The notes: generated from the sequence alone by a model not told the origin. DNA of 42,001 nt from CAVYXF01 sp963772335 (GCA_963772335.1 CAVYXF010000016.1:1-42001), one strand, 5' to 3'; counted from the first letter of the stretch, positions 17,684 through 25,596 are shown. Program-made: numbers and translations.

Positions 17684-17704
17684 CTTACGGCACCTTACGG
17701 CAAT
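17684..17704 (+). promoter_or_regulatory. tandem CTTACGG half-sites between divergent regulatory genes
   Basis: CTTACGGCAC at 17684 and CTTACGGCAA at 17694 form a direct repeat with 10-bp period. The half-site matches those at the efflux and peroxidase operons. It sits 60-80 bp before the receiver gene and about 170 bp before the TolB-like gene, which runs the other way. Auto- or cross-regulation is an inference. Confidence 0.55.
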
Positions 17705-17763
17705 TCGGGTGGTGTCCGTTGCTACCCTGCAATCGAGCAAGGAGATGATGGACGCGAGAGGCG

Positions 17764-18147
17764 ATGCGCACGGAAGACCCGGCAAGGACTGTCATCGTGG
17801 TGTGCGCAAGCAAGGCAGAGCCCGGCATCGAGAGGGAGATGGACGCGCGTGGCATCGCCGTGCTGTGGGTCCAGAGCATCAATGCGGCCGTCGCTCTGCT
17901 CGGTCAGGCGCGGGATCGGACCATCGTCATCACGGACCTGGCGCTCAGGGACGGCAATTGGAGAGACCTGGTCGAAGCGGTAAAACGCATTGGAAAGGGC
18001 ATTCCTATCGTGCTGGTGAGTCCGGCCAGCACCTCGGAGCTCTGGTGGGACGCGCTGGAATGTGGTGTAGAAGATATACTGCCGGCGCCCCTGTCCGTTT
18101 CTCGCATCTGCAAATACCTGGAAAGGGAGATCGCGACAAAGAAGTAG
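17764..18147 (+). CDS. degenerate receiver-domain protein
   Basis: The 127-aa product folds as a single response-regulator receiver by pattern. Strand one is TVIVVCAS, the phosphoacceptor position is Asp58 in IVITDLALRDGNW, Ser86 lies in PIVLVSPAST, and the last loop is GVEDILPAPLS. Two hallmark features are missing: the acidic pair after strand one is replaced by Cys/Ala/Ser, and the conserved Lys before Pro is Ala108. It has no output domain. It is therefore probably a pseudo-receiver that signals by protein contact, or a phosphate-independent switch. It is divergent from the TolB-like regulator with tandem CTTACGG sites between. The start has GAGAGG very close upstream, which is weak. Confidence 0.72.
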   Translation: MRTEDPARTVIVVCASKAEPGIEREMDARGIAVLWVQSINAAVALLGQARDRTIVITDLALRDGNWRDLVEAVKRIGKGIPIVLVSPASTSELWWDALECGVEDILPAPLSVSRICKYLEREIATKK

Positions 18148-18314
18148 GCAATGAACAGAAGATCCCAATCCAGGTAATATGCCGGCAGCATCCGCTCTAC
18201 GAACGCAGCACCCCCCGGTGCCGTTCAGGCCCACGCTCCCCTTCCTAGACGTGATTTTTTGCAAGCGGCTCTTGATGATTTCCAGATTTGGCTGCGCCGC
18301 GTAATTGCACAATG

Positions 18315-18477
18315 TCCGCTTTCGCGGCAGTGGAGCCGGTGGGGCGATGGTCGCGCAGTTGCGATCGAGCACGCGTCCGTAGTCGGCTCAGCCTCCAGCA
18401 GAAGACGCACCGGAACGCGATCGCTTCAGGCACACCACAGCTGCCGAACAGCTCGGCTTCTCGGCCGAGTTCGCCTC
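18315..18477. repeat. 163-bp direct repeat, copy 1
   Basis: This segment is repeated at 27929-28092 in the same orientation. I find only two differences: T versus A five bases after the TCCGCT start region, and one extra C in the second copy (GACGCACC versus GACGCCACC). Several frames stay open through it, so it could be a fragment of a coding sequence or transposon end, but I do not recognise it. The copies flank 9.6 kb of accessory genes. Confidence 0.9.
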
Positions 18478-18594
18478 AACTCGGACATTCGCGAGTTCGG
18501 TGCTTCAGGCGGCTCGTGACCCGCTACACGCATGCCAGTTCAATAGACAACACCCCGATCGACAACGTTGAACCGCTACCGTGGGCTCGATCTT

Positions 18595-18744
18595 CTAATA
18601 GCGCCACCAGGGCTGCTTCAGTACTTTTGCCGACCGAGCCGGCAAAGGATGAGCGATTTGGCAGACGTCCTCCACCAGGCGGATGATTTCCTTTAGACCT
18701 TGCTGCGCCAGATCAGCCGAAAACCACTTTGCCGCTGACGACAT
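18595..18744 (-). CDS. possible 49-aa ORF
   Basis: The frame encodes MSSAAKWFSADLAQQGLKEI and ends KVLKQPWWRY. AAAGGA lies about 9 bases before the ATG at 18744. It is amphipathic with no signal peptide. I do not recognise it. It might be the remnant N-terminus of a larger gene or chance. Confidence 0.3.
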   Translation of the reverse strand: MSSAAKWFSADLAQQGLKEIIRLVEDVCQIAHPLPARSAKVLKQPWWRY

Positions 18745-18904
18745 TCTGATTTCCTTTCGCAGGCAAAGGCCAACGCGAAACACCTGTTCGGGTTAAAGAC
18801 GGAAAGATCTACGTCTCGTTTGATCTGCCTCAATGTGAGTTTTCGCATTCGCTTCGAAGATATAAATGAAGACCTAAAGGCATAAGCCGAAGGAGGACTC
18901 TTCG

Positions 18905-19519
18905 ATGCTGAAATTCGCACACGCCGCCGGTGCCGCGTTGTCATTCGCGCTCATGCTTGCGCATCCGGCAAATGCTGCCACGCCAGTGGATTCGGCCGAG
19001 TCGACGACCGTGAAGGTGGCGCTGCTCGACATGACCGCCGTATTCGGGCCCGGCGAGGGCACCGGTTATTCTGGTTATGGCCCCGGCATGATGGGCCAGG
19101 GTTATGGCGGTCATGGACCTGGCATGATGGGGCCGGGATATGGCGGCTACGGGTCCGGCTATATGGGTCGCGGCTATGGCATGATGGGGCACGGCATGAT
19201 GGGGATGATGTCGATCCGCACCAATGTCGCATCGGCCAAGGCCGGCAAGATCACCTTCGCGGTGTCCAATCTATCTCGCAGCATTGTTCATGAGATGCTC
19301 GTCGTCGCGGTCGACAATCCGAACACGCCGCTGCCGTACGACTACAGCACCGGGGAGATTCCGGAAAAGCAGGTTAAGGTGCTGGGCGAGACCGAGGAAA
19401 TGCAGCCGAACGCCGAAAAGACCATTGAGGTGGATCTGAAGCCGGGTTCCTATTTGCTCATCTGCAATGTGCCGGGCCATTACGCCTCCGGCATGTGGAC
19501 GCCTCTGACCGTCGATTGA
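18905..19519 (+). CDS. exported cupredoxin with Met/Gly-rich insert
   Basis: The 204-aa protein has a signal peptide (hydrophobic 8-20, cleavage near ANA-A at 24-25) and a plastocyanin/azurin-like fold. The blue-copper ligands are visible as His129 (IVHEM), Cys187, His192 and Met197 in CNVPGHYASGMW. Between the first strand and the rest (residues 48-102) lies an insert of GYG/PGMMG repeats with eleven Met between 60 and 102 and His70 and His96. This could bind Cu(I) as in CopC- or CusF-type Met motifs. It would act in the periplasm in copper storage, delivery or resistance. The start has AGGAGGA eight bases upstream. A hairpin terminator follows. No copper ATPase is adjacent. Confidence 0.88.
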   Translation: MLKFAHAAGAALSFALMLAHPANAATPVDSAESTTVKVALLDMTAVFGPGEGTGYSGYGPGMMGQGYGGHGPGMMGPGYGGYGSGYMGRGYGMMGHGMMGMMSIRTNVASAKAGKITFAVSNLSRSIVHEMLVVAVDNPNTPLPYDYSTGEIPEKQVKVLGETEEMQPNAEKTIEVDLKPGSYLLICNVPGHYASGMWTPLTVD

Positions 19520-19533
19520 TGGCATCAAAGGGT

Positions 19534-19564
19534 GCCGCCCTATCGAATGCCCCTTAAGGGCGGC
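19534..19564 (+). terminator. hairpin after cupredoxin gene
   Basis: GCCGCCCT at 19534-19541 pairs with AGGGCGGC at 19557-19564 across a 15-base loop. There is no long T-run after it, so it may be a weak terminator or a stabilising hairpin. Confidence 0.5.
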
Positions 19565-19694
19565 CTCAGTATTCGCCATTAGCGAACGGAGCACTTCAGG
19601 AGGCTCCTCGGCCGGCTCTTTGAGCTGGAAGAGCGGCGTTGCCGGTGGTTGGTTGTTACCAAACCATGCAGTCGAGCCGTGAAGGAGTTGCGCT

Positions 19695-19794
19695 ATGGGG
19701 GATATGGGATGGGCGGCGAGGCATCTTGATGCTGCTGATTTTTGTACTCGTCGTCCGGGCGATCACCGCGCTGGTCAAATATTTGATGAAGTGA
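19695..19794 (+). pseudogene. single-helix microprotein with frameshift
   Basis: An AAGGAG lies 8 bases before ATG at 19695, which reads MGDMGWAA and then leaves frame. The other frame continues GILMLLIFVLVVRAITALVKYLMK and a stop at 19794. The span is 100 bases, one more than a multiple of three, so a one-base insertion (or two-base loss) near 19719 breaks a 33-aa, single-helix membrane peptide. This type of Met/Gly start followed by one helix and a short basic tail is common beside copper and DUF302 genes. The downstream in-frame ATG at 19729 could still give about 21 residues. Confidence 0.6.
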
Positions 19795-19825
19795 TCCATC
19801 CAGGCTGACGCGAGGAGAGCCCGTC

Positions 19826-20215
19826 ATGAGTTACACGATTGACCGAACCTTTAGCGGCGAGACTTTCGACAACATTGTTGAGAGAACCCGCGCTGCCTTG
19901 TCGGCGCAGGGATTTGGCATCCTGACGGAGATCGACGTGAAGGCGACCTTGAAGAAGAAGATCGGCGAGGACATCGGGAATTATCTCATCCTGGGCGCTT
20001 GCAATCCAGCGATGGCTCACAAGGCTATGCAGATTGAGCCGCGGGTGGGCGCGATGCTCCCCTGCAACGTGATCGTGCGATCCGCCGATGAAAATGCGGT
20101 CGAAGTCAGCGCCATTGATCCGGTCGCATCAATGACAGCGATCGACAATGTCGAGTTGAAATCTGTAGCCGACCGGGTAAGAGCGATGCTCAAGACGGTA
20201 GTTTCCAGCATTTGA
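19826..20215 (+). CDS. DUF302 domain protein
   Basis: The 129-aa product matches DUF302 over its length: FDNIVERTRAALSAQGFGIL followed by EIDVKATLKKKIGEDIGNYLILGACNPAMAHKAM and the GAMLPCNVIVR strand. DUF302 proteins are small soluble domains often found beside heavy-metal or copper genes; the exact activity is unknown. The start has GAGGAGAG about 8 bases upstream. Together with the cupredoxin and the broken microprotein it probably made a small copper or metal-stress cluster. Confidence 0.9.
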   Translation: MSYTIDRTFSGETFDNIVERTRAALSAQGFGILTEIDVKATLKKKIGEDIGNYLILGACNPAMAHKAMQIEPRVGAMLPCNVIVRSADENAVEVSAIDPVASMTAIDNVELKSVADRVRAMLKTVVSSI

Positions 20216-20445
20216 TCTGACGCTCGCTCTGCCATGCCGACCGGAAATTCGAACCGGACACCTCGTTCGCCTTTGGGCCCCAGGGCTGCCGTCCGTTGCG
20301 CTGGCGGTAAGGTCAGGGATCACCGCAAGGGCGATGGTCACGCGCTCATGGTGAAGGCATGTCTTTGTTCAAGAGCCAACGACGTCTATGCGGGGGCGGA
20401 AGGCGGCATCCGCCTGATACTGTTCTCTTCTGTGGACGCCCCGTT

Positions 20446-20684
20446 GAGCGCAAGGAGAAAGTTTGGAGTGTAAGCGCGTAGTCGGGTGCTGACTTCTGTT
20501 CGGCCTTTGATGCGGCCGTTCATCGCCGCGGGCCCGTATGGGAGTTCGCAGATCGGTTCCAAATCTAATTCACGCGCTCGAGGCGCCTAGAGAACAACTG
20601 GCTGACCGATCCCGTCTCCTGACTGTGCGCCATACCATCCTTTCGACCGCCCTGCGCCTTCGGTGTCCCCAATCGCAGCCTGCG
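20446..20684 (-). ncRNA. candidate seekRNA/bridge RNA region of IS1111 element
   Basis: IS110-family elements encode a guide RNA in their longer non-coding end; in the IS1111 group this is downstream of the transposase. Here the 240-base non-coding end after the stop codon is the only place for it. I have not derived the fold or guide loops. Position alone supports this. Confidence 0.35.
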
Positions 20685-21710
20685 TTACGCCGCCGCGACC
20701 GGAGCCTGGTAGATCCCGCCTTTGGCCAGCAGCGCCCAAACGGTTCGGGCTGTCTTATTGGCCAGGGCGACGATCACAACGATGGGTGGCTTGCGCGAGA
20801 GCATCCCCGCCAGCCACGATCCTGCCGGGGCACCGCGCCGGGCAGCTTGCTGCACCACCGCGCATGCGCCGATGATCAGCAGGCGGCGCAGCGTACGCTC
20901 GCCCATTTTTGAGGTTCTCCCGAGTTTCTGTTTGCCGCCGGTGGATCGCTGCAATGGCGTCAGGCCCATCCAAGCCGCAAAATCGCGCCCCTTTCGGAAG
21001 CTCTCGGCCGCCGGCGCCAAAGCGGCTAGCGCCGTTGCCGTCACCGGTCCTATCCCGGGGATCGTCGTCAGCCGTCGTGCAACCTCGTCCTGCTTGGCAC
21101 GACGGGCGATCTCGATGTCGAGCCGCTCGACCTGGCCATTCAGGGATCGCAAGACCTCAACCAGAATGCACAATGTCAGCCGAGCGGCTTCAGGCAGGCT
21201 GGTGACAGGATCTTCGATGTAGGAAATCAGCTTGGCGACGTGGTTGGGGCCCCGAGCGACGATCAACCCATATTCGGCAAGGTGACCGCGAAGCGCATTG
21301 ATCGTCTGGGTGCGCTGCCGCACCAGGAGATCGCGCGCCCGGAACACTACCGCGCTGGCCTGTTGGGCTTCGCTCTTTACGGCGACAAACCGCATTGTCG
21401 GCCGCTGCGCGGCCTCGCAGATCGCCTCGGCGTCGGCCATGTCGTTTTTCTGGCGCTTAACAAAGGGCTTCACATACGGCGCCGGGATCAGCTTGACGTC
21501 GTGCCCCAGCTTGCCGATCTCACGCGCCCAATAATGGGCGCCGCCGCAGGCCTCCATCGCCACCAAACAGCTTGGTTGACCGGCAAAGAACGCCAGCACC
21601 TTGTCGCGCCGCAGCCGCTTGCGGAACACGACCTTGCCACCCTCATCGGCACCATGCGCCTGGAAGACATGCTTCGCCAAATCCAACCCGATTGTCTGTA
21701 CTTTCGACAT
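20685..21710 (-). CDS. IS1111-group transposase (DEDD)
   Basis: The 341-aa protein starts MSKVQTIGLDLAKHVFQ, with the first catalytic Asp at residue 10, and continues LVAMEACGGAHYWARE, PYVKPFVKRQKNDMADAEAI and VRQRTQTINALRGHLAEYG. The C-terminal transposase_20 part has TTIPGIGPVTATALAAL and FAAWMGLTPLQRSTGGK. This is the RuvC-like DEDD recombinase of the IS110 family. The start at 21710 has GAGGGG before it; the open frame extends upstream into the SIR2 fragment but this is a chance fusion. It appears intact. Confidence 0.93.
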   Translation of the reverse strand: MSKVQTIGLDLAKHVFQAHGADEGGKVVFRKRLRRDKVLAFFAGQPSCLVAMEACGGAHYWAREIGKLGHDVKLIPAPYVKPFVKRQKNDMADAEAICEAAQRPTMRFVAVKSEAQQASAVVFRARDLLVRQRTQTINALRGHLAEYGLIVARGPNHVAKLISYIEDPVTSLPEAARLTLCILVEVLRSLNGQVERLDIEIARRAKQDEVARRLTTIPGIGPVTATALAALAPAAESFRKGRDFAAWMGLTPLQRSTGGKQKLGRTSKMGERTLRRLLIIGACAVVQQAARRGAPAGSWLAGMLSRKPPIVVIVALANKTARTVWALLAKGGIYQAPVAAA

Positions 21711-21773
21711 GGCGCCCCTCGTGGAGTTATGGATTAAACTCTGGTAGCACGGCCACCGAACGGGGGCGTCCAC

Positions 21774-21908
21774 CCCATCTAATTCCTTGAACAGAGGCAA
21801 GCCGGCGCCTTTCGAAACGCCGGCGCCGCAAAGGAACACAACCGGACCGTGAAGCGACTCGTCGATCAAGCGATCTGGGATTGCAGGCCCGTTGGCAGAA
21901 AATTTCAT
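21774..21908 (-). pseudogene. SIR2-like protein, N-terminal fragment cut by IS1111
   Basis: The first 45 residues from ATG 21908 include PVVFLCGAGVSKGAGLPLF, the NAD-binding GAGxS signature of SIR2-family proteins, many of which serve in phage defence. The frame runs straight into the IS end. No continuation of the gene is seen on the other side of the IS, so the C-terminal part was lost. The protein is not functional. Confidence 0.72.
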
Positions 21909-22276
21909 GTCGCATATGGAGGTTGAATTGGCCCAGCGTAGATTAAGTATGATTCGCGAGTTCCGGCACCGAGAGAGGACTCTGAAAGGAGCCCTCTCCA
22001 TAGGCGTACTCGACGATGGATGAGGGTGATCCACAGCCACGCTTCGGCGGCGAGTCTGCTCACCTTAACCCATAGCTGACTAACGATTTCTGCAGGGTCG
22101 AGGCCAATCCCGCGTCGTCTCGGGGATCCCGCCGGCTTCCGCTTAGGGCCGTCGCTGCCCCCCCGTTCACCATTCAGAGAAGGCCATGTCCCTCGGCTGT
22201 TCGAGCGCGCGAGCACGCCAGCCGCGAAATCCACCCATGGTTGTTCACTGTCCGTTCTTGTGGCACCATCAGCGCC
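21909..22276. other. gene-poor stretch in the integrase island
   Basis: I see no supported gene. The long minus-strand open frames crossing here have no ribosome binding site and low-quality composition. The region would hold the promoter of the broken SIR2-like gene. Confidence 0.4.
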
Positions 22277-22492
22277 ATGGAGACGAACGAGCTTGAGCGG
22301 CAACTGACTGGCTGCATTCTTGATGTGCTTCGGCAGCAATCCTTCGCCCCGCCTGCAACGCGCGATCCGGCGGTCCGGGAGCCATACTTCGCCGACATGG
22401 TGCACGCGGTGATGGAGCGCATCAGCGCCGATGGCTGGCTGCCTCGTCGGCGCGGACGGCATCTGCAAAGCTCCCGAAGGTCTCGACGATGA
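22277..22492 (+). CDS. small hypothetical protein, possibly truncated
   Basis: The frame begins METNELERQLTGCILDVLRQ and continues to DMVHAVMERISADGWLPRR before ending in an Arg/Ser-rich tail. Third codon positions are mostly G or C, as expected for a real gene here. The last 17 or so codons overlap an opposite-strand RadC fragment, which suggests that the natural C-terminus was lost at a junction near 22440. I do not recognise the family. No strong ribosome binding site is seen. Confidence 0.4.
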   Translation: METNELERQLTGCILDVLRQQSFAPPATRDPAVREPYFADMVHAVMERISADGWLPRRRGRHLQSSRRSRR

Positions 22493-22530
22493 GTTTGGCC
22501 AGCGGCTTCGTATCCCGACGCGGGATCACC
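22437..22530 (-). pseudogene. RadC fragment
   Basis: The minus strand encodes FRVIPRRDTKPLAKLIVE followed by TFGSFADAVRADEAA, matching the N-terminal helix-hairpin-helix-like part of RadC (usual pattern AIPRRDVKPLAKALL, RFGSFAEVL). Neither the start of the gene nor the C-terminal JAB/MPN metalloprotease domain is present. RadC is common on genomic islands. Confidence 0.55.
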
Positions 22531-22831
22531 CGGAAGGATCGTCCAGCGGCTCGCAGCGTATGGGCTGCAATATGGGCTGGGCAGGCCAACGGCTATAGAA
22601 TCGTTGCTCAATAGTAAGAACTGGCGGAGAGGGAGGAAGCCATTGTCGCGTCGCCGCCTGCGGCCCCAGCACCGCCACCGGCCTCGCTGGCGATCGAAAT
22701 CGACCTGCATATTCGTCGTGCTATTGTCTGGGGTGGTGGACAGCCAGGCAGTAACCGCTGTGGCGCACGGGGTGAACACGGCATCATGATCGTGCCGTCG
22801 ACTGACGTTAGGAGAACAGTTTGAGCGCGGG
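22531..22831. other. gene-free stretch before the integrase stop
   Basis: No gene, tRNA or clear repeat was recognised in these 301 bases. It may contain the far attachment site of the integrative element, which I could not locate. Confidence 0.4.
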
Positions 22832-23923
22832 TTACGCCTCTGAGCCACCCGCCAGTCGCCTATCGTACCTTCGGAGTTTCAGCTCTCGCGTTGCAAGCTG
22901 TCGTGGTTTTAGATTTAAGTAACGCCGGAGCATCTTCCAATCCTTGTGGCCGGTAACGAGCGCCACTTCGGCAAGGTCATAACCGGCCTCGAAAAGGCGA
23001 CTGGTCGCCTCGTGACGTAGGTCATGGAAATGCAAATCACGGATGCGGAGTTCTTTGCAGGTCCGGCGAAAGGCCGTTCCTACCGATCGCGAATTATAGG
23101 CGAAGATGCGCCCCGCTGTCTGCCCCCGCCAAAGCTCCTCTCCTATAAGAGCGACAGGGTCGTAACCGGTGGCATTTAGGAGCGGCACCTCCTGATGATT
23201 GCCGGTTTTATTTCGCGGATCTTTCCGGTCGCGCACCGTCGCAAGCCGAGCTAGCATATCCACATCTTCAATGCGGAGCTGGCAAATCTCGTCCAGCCGC
23301 ATCGCCGTTGCGATCGCGAATTTGATGATGCGGCCCAAGGGTATGAGCTGGCGCGGATTGTTGTCCGCGTAGGCGATAATGCAGTCGAGCTCATCCTGTG
23401 TTGGCCGCCGATCCCGCTCTTTGCCTTTGGCGATCAGCCCAAGGCGGCGGAGCGCGGTCCGCGCTAGCAATACCAGATCGGTCGGCGTCTCGATCCCGTG
23501 GATTGCAGTTGCGTGAACAAGAACCGTGCGGACATAGCCCAGATCCATGCCGATCGTGACAGGCCCCGCCCCCTCCTTCGCGCGCGATTTGCCAAAGGCG
23601 ATGAGCCGTTCCCGCGAAAGATCGCGTAGGGTGACTCGCCCCAAGTCGCGCTTAAGCTTCTCTAAGGATTTGCGCTTGCTTCGCCGCGGCGACTTGCCAA
23701 CTTCCCTCATATCGTCGATATGCAAGTCGACCAAAGCGCCGAATGTGGTTTTTTTGGTGACGTGGACGGACTTCTCGCTCTTGCCGGAGAGCATGGCGGT
23801 CTCGGCCTCCCGCGCCCAAGCTTCCGCTTGTGACTTGAGGCGAAAGGATCGTGAGAGCTGCTGTCCACGCCTCCGCACCTGCGCGCGCCATTGGCCGGAA
23901 GGCAGCTTGTTGAAGGACGCCAT
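22832..23923 (-). CDS. tyrosine-type site-specific integrase
   Basis: The 363-aa recombinase integrates or excises a mobile island. An N-terminal arm-binding-like segment (GQWRAQVRRRGQQLSRSFR) is followed by a SAM-like core-binding domain. The catalytic domain has Arg209 (ATAMRLDEICQL), His300 and Arg303 (HDLRHEA), His326 (GHKDWKML) and Tyr335 (RRYLNL), all present. It appears intact. Its 5' side has paired GTGCAC palindromes and then the broken end of paoC, so the element probably inserted into paoC. No excisionase was found. Confidence 0.92.
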   Translation of the reverse strand: MASFNKLPSGQWRAQVRRRGQQLSRSFRLKSQAEAWAREAETAMLSGKSEKSVHVTKKTTFGALVDLHIDDMREVGKSPRRSKRKSLEKLKRDLGRVTLRDLSRERLIAFGKSRAKEGAGPVTIGMDLGYVRTVLVHATAIHGIETPTDLVLLARTALRRLGLIAKGKERDRRPTQDELDCIIAYADNNPRQLIPLGRIIKFAIATAMRLDEICQLRIEDVDMLARLATVRDRKDPRNKTGNHQEVPLLNATGYDPVALIGEELWRGQTAGRIFAYNSRSVGTAFRRTCKELRIRDLHFHDLRHEATSRLFEAGYDLAEVALVTGHKDWKMLRRYLNLKPRQLATRELKLRRYDRRLAGGSEA

Positions 23924-23947
23924 GATACGATCTCACAAGGCCCCAGA

Positions 23948-24025
23948 ACGTGCACAAAACGTGCACACAGAAGCTGGGAAAAGCTGCGTAATGCCGGGTA
24001 AATTTGTGCACAAAAGTGTGCACGT
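23948..24025. promoter_or_regulatory. paired GTGCAC repeats upstream of the integrase
   Basis: Two similar sites occur 56 bp apart: ACGTGCACAAAACGTGCAC at 23948-23966 and GTGCACAAAAGTGTGCACGT at 24006-24025. Each has two GTGCAC words flanking an AAAA spacer. They lie 25-105 bp before the integrase start codon and could be operator or arm-type recombinase sites. Function is inferred. Confidence 0.5.
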
Positions 24026-24068
24026 TCACGTTTCAACCTCCTGAGTCTACTTGAAAATAGATGCAATT

Positions 24069-25592
24069 TCAAAGACATAGATTTTGCGTGGCGCCGATGA
24101 TGGTGTAGCTGCCGGTGCCGATGTCGGTCATATCGGTCTCGACTGTGACAATCCCGCGACTGTCGAGCCGGACGCGCGCGGCCGACTTGGTCAAGAGGTT
24201 GTTACGGAAGGCAGCCGCCATGCCCAGACCGACGAGCCAGCGCCCTTCGCGCATCTGAGAGGGACGCGGATTACGCTTGTTCCAACCGAAACGCTCCGCG
24301 CCCAGGCGCAGGCACTCAACGAGGTGGCGCTGCGAAAACGGCACGGGGTTGTTAGTCGGCTTCTCGGGCTTTTTGGCCTGGGGATCATGCCCGGCAGCAG
24401 GCTTCGCCGGATTGTCCGGTGCCGTCTGCGTATCGTTGCGGATGCGGAACTCGACAGGATCGAGCCCGAGCTTTTCCGCCATCTCGTCCATCGCGATTTC
24501 CAGCGCCATCATGCCCGAGGCCTCGCCCGGCGCGCGCATGGCGTTGCCTTCCGGCAGATCGAGCGTGGCGAGCCGCATCGAGGTCATGCGGTTTTCGCCG
24601 GCGTAGAGCAGCCGGGTCTGGCTGACGGCCACTTCCACGTCACCGCCGGGCAGGTCGCCGGACCAGCTTTCATGGCCGATGGCGGTAATCATTCCGTCCC
24701 GACCCGCGCCGATGCGGATGCGCTGGATGGTGGCCGGCCGGTGCGTGGTGTTGTTCATCATCAGCGCACGCTGGAACACCACCTTGACCGGCCGCTTGGC
24801 CGCGAGCGCACCGAGCGCGGCAAGGATGGCGTCGGCGCGCACGAACAGCTTGCCGCCGAACCCACCGCCGATATAGGGCGAGATGAGCCGGACATTCTCC
24901 TTCGGAATGCCGAGCGTCTTCGCCACATCGCCCGTGCTCCAATCGATCATCTGGTTGGAGGTCCAGAGCGTGAGCTTTCCTCCCTCCCAGGCCGCGATCG
25001 AAGCATGCGGCTCCATCATCGCATGCGACTGGTCGGGCGTGGTGTAGGTCGCATCGAGTTGCACCGGAGCGGCCGCAAATGCGCCAGCAAAGTCGCCGAC
25101 GGATGTATCCGGCGGGCCGCCAAAGCCAGGTTCGGGCGGCACAGCCGAGCCCATCGCCTCCTTGAGATCGAACGCGCCCTTCTCCCGGGCATAATCGACG
25201 CGCACCAGTTGGGCCGCGTCGCGCGCCTGCTCGAAGGTCTCAGCGACCACGACCGCGATGGCCTGGTGATAGTGGTCGATCTCCGGGCCGCCTAGCAGCT
25301 TGGCGGTGTTGAACTTGCCTTTGTCGAGCTTGCCGACGCTGTCCGCGGTGACGATGGCAAGCACGCCGGGCGCGGCTTTGGCCGCGCTCAAATCCATGGC
25401 GGTGATGCGGCCCTTGGCGATGCCGGCGCCGATCACATAGCCATAGGCAGGCTTCTTTACCGCATCGTGCCGCTCATAGGCATAAGGGGCGGTGCCGGTC
25501 GTCTTGAGCGGACCATCGATGCGGTCGGTGGGCTTGCCGATCACCTTGAGCTGGTCGATCGGATTGGTGGTGGCGGGAGTGTCGAATTTCAT
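24069..25592 (-). pseudogene. paoC: aldehyde oxidoreductase molybdenum subunit, C-terminally truncated
   Basis: The product resembles PaoC/YagR, the molybdopterin subunit of periplasmic aldehyde oxidoreductase. It has the N-terminal RIDGPLKTTGTAPYAYE, the YIGGGFGGK segment of the Moco domain and MRAPGEASGM. It ends after DIGTGSYTIIGAT with a foreign tail QNLCL, at 507 aa rather than the usual 730 or so. The missing part contains the catalytic Glu and the final Moco-binding loops, so it cannot work. The break, near 24083, is 160 bp from the integrase start, which points to insertion or a deletion linked to that element. It starts 4 bases after paoB. Confidence 0.85.
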
Positions 25593-25596
25593 GGCG

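Larger units (their letters stand above)
18148..18904. other. 757-bp region with repeat copy and weak small ORF
   Basis: This stretch holds one copy of the 163-bp direct repeat (18315-18477) and a possible 49-codon minus-strand ORF (18595-18744). It ends with an AT-rich promoter-like segment (TATAAA at 18861-18866) 39 bases before the cupredoxin start. No full gene is recognisable and it looks like a junction of rearranged DNA. Confidence 0.45.
20432..21773 (-). mobile_element. IS110 family, IS1111-group insertion sequence
   Basis: The ends carry inverted repeats: GTGGACGCCCCGTT on the plus strand at 20432-20445, and its near match on the minus strand at 21773-21759 (GTGGACGCCCCCGTT). The transposase lies on the minus strand between them, with only about 50 bases before its start and about 240 bases after its stop. 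That asymmetry fits the IS1111 group. No target duplication is expected or seen. The left end (near 21773) joins directly into a SIR2-like coding frame. Exact tips may extend a few bases beyond the repeats. Confidence 0.82.

Noticed and set aside
20216..20250. Possible terminator after the DUF302 gene
   Set aside because: CCGGAAATTCGAACCGG is only weakly self-complementary and has no T-run.
24084..25295. 403-codon plus-strand ORF
   Set aside because: It is antisense to paoC, Arg/His-rich and without motifs or ribosome binding site.
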